Assembly (NCBI RefSeq): GCF_009913435.1
Contig: NZ_CP047895.1
Coordinates: forward strand, 248,001-312,000
Direction: 5' to 3'
DNA: 64,000 bases
From: Sphingomonas changnyeongensis
Lineage (GTDB): Bacteria; Pseudomonadota; Alphaproteobacteria; Sphingomonadales; Sphingomonadaceae
Shown here piece by piece: positions 61,176-64,000 of the stretch. Below the pieces are notes generated by a model. It made no database searches and was not told where the DNA came from. It saw only the letters and a program-made list of their open reading frames with translations. A program made the translations under genes and the position numbers. How positions within the stretch are numbered: position 1 is the stretch's first letter; each line of letters opens with the position of its first letter.

Positions 61176-61630
61176 CGGCGATGCTGGGTCTGGCGCTTCT
61201 GCTCGCCGGCATGGCCGGTGCCGCGCCGGGGGTCGTTCCCCCGGCCGCGCCGCTGGCGAGCGCCTTCGTCCTCGCCCGCCCGGTCGAGCGCGGCGAGATC
61301 ATCGCGACGACCGATTTCGTCGCCCAGGACGTGCCGGCCAGCCAGACGACGGGCGCGCTTGCCGCCAATGCCGCCGCCGGCATGGAAGCGACGCGGCGGC
61401 TGAATGCCGGCGCGGTCGTGCGGTCGGGCGACGTCATGGCCCCGCGCCTCGTGCGGCGCGGCGAGCCGGTGACGCTGCGCGTGCGCAGCGGCGCGCTGAC
61501 CATCACCGCGCAGGGCCGTGCCCTGTCCGACGGACGGCGGGGCGATGTCGTCCGCGTCGTCGCCCCCAGCAACAAGACGCTTGAAGGCGCGGTCGACGGC
61601 CCGGCCTCGGTCCGCATCGCCGCCAACTGA
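61172..61630 (+). CDS. flgA: Flagellar P-ring chaperone FlgA
   Basis: A 152-residue exported protein with a signal peptide (MTAMLGLALLLAGMAGAAPG). The SAF-like domain holds ARPVERGEIIATTDFV, and VRRGEPVTLRVRSGALTITA and KTLEGAV are typical of FlgA C-termini. It helps assemble the P-ring in the periplasm. GTG 61172 makes a GTGA overlap with flgG; ATG 61181 is possible. The P-ring gene flgI is not in the window. Confidence 0.88.
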   Translation: MTAMLGLALLLAGMAGAAPGVVPPAAPLASAFVLARPVERGEIIATTDFVAQDVPASQTTGALAANAAAGMEATRRLNAGAVVRSGDVMAPRLVRRGEPVTLRVRSGALTITAQGRALSDGRRGDVVRVVAPSNKTLEGAVDGPASVRIAAN

Positions 61631-61647
61631 TCAACGGAGCCAGGCGC

Positions 61648-62427
61648 GTGAACAAGTCCATTTCCCTCACCCTGCTCATGGCGGCGCTGGCCCCCACGCT
61701 CGCCGGCTGCGGCGCCGCCGGGCGGCTGGCGGCTGTCGGCAAGCCGCCCAAGATGACGACGCAGGAAAACGTGCCTACACCGCCCTGGGAACGGTCGATC
61801 GCGACCTCGGGCATGAACGAACGGCTCGAAGCCGGCGCGCGTGCCGCGCCCGCCGAGGCACCGGTGCAGACGGCATCGATCTTCCGCGCCGGCGCCGCCG
61901 GCCTGTTCCGCGACCAGCGCGCCAGCCGCACGGGCGACATTCTGACGATCCGCATCAATGTGCAGGACCGGGCAATCGTCGACAATGCCACCCAGCGCAG
62001 CCGCACCAGCTCTGAAAATGCCGGGCTGGCCTCGCTGCTCGGGCTTGAAGGGCTGCTGCAGGACGTGCTGCCCGGCCAGCCCGATACCGGCAATCTGGTC
62101 GAATCCGAATCCGAAAGCCGCTCTGCCGGCCAGGGCAACACCAGCCGCAGCGAAACGATCAACCTGACCATGTCGGCGGTCGTCACCAGCGTCCTGCCCA
62201 ACGGCAATCTGGTCATTCGTGGCCGGCAGGAAATCCGGGTGAATTTCGAACTGCGCGAGCTGATCCTGACCGGGATGATCCGGCCGCAGGACATTGCCCG
62301 CGACAACAGCATCCGCCACAGCCAGATCGCCGAGGCGCGGATCAGCTATGGCGGGCGCGGCCAGCTGACCGATCTCCAGCAGACGCGCTGGGCCCAGCAG
62401 ATCTACGACGCGCTGTTCCCGTTCTGA
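61648..62427 (+). CDS. flgH: Flagellar L-ring lipoprotein FlgH
   Basis: Forms the outer-membrane ring around the rod. The 259-residue protein has a lipobox LAGC near residue 24, then the FlgH body: FRDQRASRTGDILTIRINVQ, SLLGLEGLLQDVLPG, TMSAVVTSVLPNGNLVIRG and GMIRPQDIARDNSIRHSQIA (interior). It starts at GTG 61648 with GGAG about 10 bases upstream. The C-terminal LFPF is typical. Confidence 0.93.
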   Translation: MNKSISLTLLMAALAPTLAGCGAAGRLAAVGKPPKMTTQENVPTPPWERSIATSGMNERLEAGARAAPAEAPVQTASIFRAGAAGLFRDQRASRTGDILTIRINVQDRAIVDNATQRSRTSSENAGLASLLGLEGLLQDVLPGQPDTGNLVESESESRSAGQGNTSRSETINLTMSAVVTSVLPNGNLVIRGRQEIRVNFELRELILTGMIRPQDIARDNSIRHSQIAEARISYGGRGQLTDLQQTRWAQQIYDALFPF

Positions 62428-62561
62428 CACCGGCCCCTCACCCCGCGGGCGCGGCTGCGGCCACGCCCGCCAATGGCCCGCCCGGCAGCCGCGCACGGCA
62501 ACGCCCCTGACAACGCGATCCAAGATTTTGGCCGCACGGCACGGGCCGGCTCCATGCCCCG

Positions 62562-62568
62562 CTATAAT
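62562..62568 (+). promoter_or_regulatory. CTATAAT element upstream of the gene at 62593
   Basis: GCTATAATGC lies 24 bases before the GTG at 62593, at the right distance for a -10 element with a short leader. Confidence 0.4.
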
Positions 62569-62592
62569 GCGATTAGGGTTTTGTGAGGTTTT

Positions 62593-62994
62593 GTGTTCCC
62601 TCGGGTCAGAGACATCATCGATACGCTGGGCGCCACGCTGCGGGTGAGCGTCGACGCGCATCCCGGTGGCGCGCTGATCGTGCTGGAGGATCCCGCCGGT
62701 CCTGAGGACGAGCGCATCATGCTCGACCCCTATGGCACCGAACTTCTCGGCGGCTACATCATGTCGGCCCGCCTCGCTTTGCCTTCCGGCCTTCCCGATG
62801 AATATAGCGAGGGTCCATTCTCGTCGCGCTTCCAACTGGTTTGCGAACCGGCGCCGCGCATCATCATCACCCAGCAACATGGCCGCCGCTTCACGATTGC
62901 AGCGCCGTTCTGGGACAAGCTTTACGCGGAACTCTGCCTTGTGATCGCCCATTCGCGCAGCCTCAGCCGCTCGCTCGAGATGCGGCTGCACTGA
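62593..62994 (+). CDS. Hypothetical protein of the flagellar cluster
   Basis: A 133-residue soluble protein starting VFPRVRDIIDTLGATLRVSV (GTG). Mixed alpha/beta with ALIVLEDPAGPEDERIMLD, FQLVCEPAPRIIITQQHGRR and the C-terminal helix LAHSRSLSRSLEMRLH-like LVIAHSRSLSRSLEMRLH. No motif is recognised. A CTATAAT box 24 bases upstream suggests it belongs to the flagellar regulon. GAGG precedes the GTG. Confidence 0.55.
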   Translation: MFPRVRDIIDTLGATLRVSVDAHPGGALIVLEDPAGPEDERIMLDPYGTELLGGYIMSARLALPSGLPDEYSEGPFSSRFQLVCEPAPRIIITQQHGRRFTIAAPFWDKLYAELCLVIAHSRSLSRSLEMRLH

Positions 62995-63163
62995 CCGCCG
63001 ATGCGTCCTCGGACAACTACGCTAAGGGAAAGACCGGAGTGGTCTCAAACCACCCACGGGCAGATATTGGTAAACGAGCGGTGAAAATGCTCGCGGCCCG
63101 ATCCGGCGCCCTCAACGCCAGGCCAGCGCAGCGTGACGCGCCGTCGGCTAGTGGAGCAGCGTA

Positions 63164-63490
63164 ATGGACCTGCGCGAGTTCAACCATTCCGGCATCGCCC
63201 AGGGCGCGTCGCGGAACGGCGCAGCGGAACTGCGGGAAATCGATGTGACCGTGCGGCTGTCGGTCAATGACGCCGGTTCCCTGTGGGCTGCGGCGGCCGC
63301 CAAGGCGCTGTCCGCCGGCATGACGATCGACGAGATTGCCGAGACGATCGGGCCGCGCGAAGACCCATCGGTGGCGGACTGTATTGCGCTGTTGTGCGAA
63401 CCCGCCGGTCTGCCGGGCTGTGCGATTGAAGATTTCACCGTGGCCCATGCGGCCCCGGTCATGCAACTGCCGCGCTCGATCGCGGCCTGA
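63164..63490 (+). CDS. Hypothetical small protein of the flagellar cluster
   Basis: A 108-residue protein starting MDLREFNHSGIAQGASRNGA. It is helix-rich, with ADCIALLCEPAGLPGCAIED and three cysteines near the C-terminus. GGAG lies eight bases before the ATG. It shows no FlgM or FlgN signature. A role in flagellar regulation is only suggested by position. Confidence 0.5.
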   Translation: MDLREFNHSGIAQGASRNGAAELREIDVTVRLSVNDAGSLWAAAAAKALSAGMTIDEIAETIGPREDPSVADCIALLCEPAGLPGCAIEDFTVAHAAPVMQLPRSIAA

Positions 63491-63530
63491 CATCCAGCAA
63501 TCGGGCGTCCCGGCAACGGGCGTCCCGGTC

Positions 63531-63576
63531 GAGGCCCTCCCGCTCTCCCTCACACCCCTTGGAGCGGGAGGGCCTC
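63531..63576 (+). terminator. Long hairpin downstream of the 63164 gene
   Basis: A 15-bp perfect stem, GAGGCCCTCCCGCTC/GAGCGGGAGGGCCTC, with a 16-base loop, about 40 bases past the stop. No U-tract follows. Confidence 0.45.
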
Positions 63577-63744
63577 GGAAGTATCTCCCAAATGGGCAGC
63601 ACCGCGGGCGTCATACCCCTGCGGATCTCTGACTGCCGTCCTGCCTTGCGCTCAAAATCCTATATCCCGGCCGCCGCGTCGCGCGGTCCCGCATCCTGCC
63701 AGGTGCGGGGAACGCCGATCTTCGGAACGGCGGACGCCGGATAC

Positions 63745-63780
63745 GAAAAACGGCAGGCTGTTGGGGATCAGCCTGCCGTT
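63745..63780 (-). terminator. Intrinsic terminator for the minus-strand gene at the window end
   Basis: An 11-bp perfect stem, ACGGCAGGCTG/CAGCCTGCCGT, with an eight-base loop, followed on the minus strand by TTTTCG. Confidence 0.75.
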
Positions 63781-63915
63781 CCGTCTTGCTGCCCGATTGC
63801 CCGTCGGCGCCGGGGCGAGCACTGGTGCGGACGCTGTCACGCCGCTGTACCGCACCCTCTCATTATAGGGCGAGCTGCCCGTAAACCCGCGCGAAGGGGC
63901 GTTTTTTGCTGTGGA

Positions 63916-64000
63916 TCAAATCGCCGGGGCGGCGACGCGCACAACCTGATCGAGCGGCAGGGTAATGCCGCGCACGCCAACCGCCAGCTTGCCCTGATCG
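63916..64000 (-). CDS. Partial gene at window edge (C-terminus only)
   Basis: The minus strand reads about 28 residues ending GITLPLDQVVRVAAPAI before a TGA at 63918-63916, with an intrinsic terminator about 140 bases downstream. Only the C-terminal end is in the window, so no function is assigned; it may belong to the flagellar or chemotaxis set. Confidence 0.5.
   Translation of the reverse strand, partial: DQGKLAVGVRGITLPLDQVVRVAAPAI

Larger units (their letters stand above)
63491..63915. other. Intergenic region (425 bases) after the flgH-region genes
   Basis: No coding gene is supported. It holds two CGGGCGTCCCGG direct repeats (63502-63513 and 63517-63528), a 15-bp hairpin (63531-63576), a minus-strand terminator (63745-63780) and a CTATAAT-like element at 63862-63868. 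Confidence 0.6.

Noticed and set aside
63164..63490. Anti-sigma factor FlgM
   Set aside because: Size and place are suggestive but no FlgM C-terminal motif is visible.
1..64000. CRISPR arrays, insertion sequences and integrated phage
   Set aside because: No regularly spaced repeats, transposase or integrase genes, or phage structural genes were seen.

Overview
The window is very GC-rich, densely coding chromosomal DNA from an alphaproteobacterium, most likely a sphingomonad. The evidence is the MipZ division ATPase, FlbT, a FixLJ-style two-component pair, a PEPxxWA-type PEP-CTERM protein, and a flagellar layout with fliL-fliM-motE-like and flgF-flgG-flgA-flgH blocks. No transposase, integrase, prophage or CRISPR array was seen.

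Positions 1-31,900 are mostly housekeeping genes. They include panC, mipZ with a small J-domain gene, a phosphomannomutase/phosphoglucomutase and a SOUL haem-binding protein. A DNA-repair set follows: a metallo-beta-lactamase (MBL) exonuclease, an Lhr-core-like helicase and the PdeM phosphoesterase. This set is interrupted by an aspartyl protease and a dipeptidase, and its usual ATP-dependent ligase is not in the window. Next come msrA with a 57-residue partner, an aspartate aminotransferase, a PabB-PabC fusion, a GMC oxidoreductase, a sterol-desaturase-family protein, a PEP-CTERM protein, recQ, nhaA, cysQ, a pmbA-type protease gene, ubiA, rsmE, gshA, an OmpR/EnvZ-type pair and an EF-hand protein. 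A tRNA-Gly(TCC) lies at 32046-32119.

Positions 32,185-44,086 are signalling genes: an orphan PAS-GAF-PAS histidine kinase, a 929-residue predicted extracellular nuclease without a signal peptide, a FixL/FixJ-like pair, a six-helix methyl-accepting chemotaxis protein, an unusual helix-turn-helix regulator and a sigma-70-family factor.

Positions 44,670-64,000 are a flagellar region in alternating blocks. On the minus strand are a muramidase-like gene, a fliJ-like gene, fliI and flbT. On the plus strand are flgE, flgK and flgL. On the minus strand are an HD-GYP c-di-GMP phosphodiesterase, a repeat-rich periplasmic protein and a small membrane protein. After a small plus-strand exported-protein gene, the minus strand carries a motE-like gene, a small membrane-protein gene, fliM and fliL. 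On the plus strand are flgF, flgG, flgA and flgH and two unknown genes. Genes for the MS ring, the export gate and the filament are outside the window.

Two patterns cut across the annotation. First, five genes (an MBL hydrolase, the EF-hand protein, flgK, the motE-like gene and fliM) each become one continuous reading frame if a single base is added to a run of four or five G or C. This looks like systematic under-calling of homopolymers rather than real gene loss. Second, a CTATAAT element recurs in front of flagellar and chemotaxis transcripts, and the two divergent flagellar promoter regions (flbT/flgE and fliL/flgF) share a GGCAA-N3-TTGCC palindrome.
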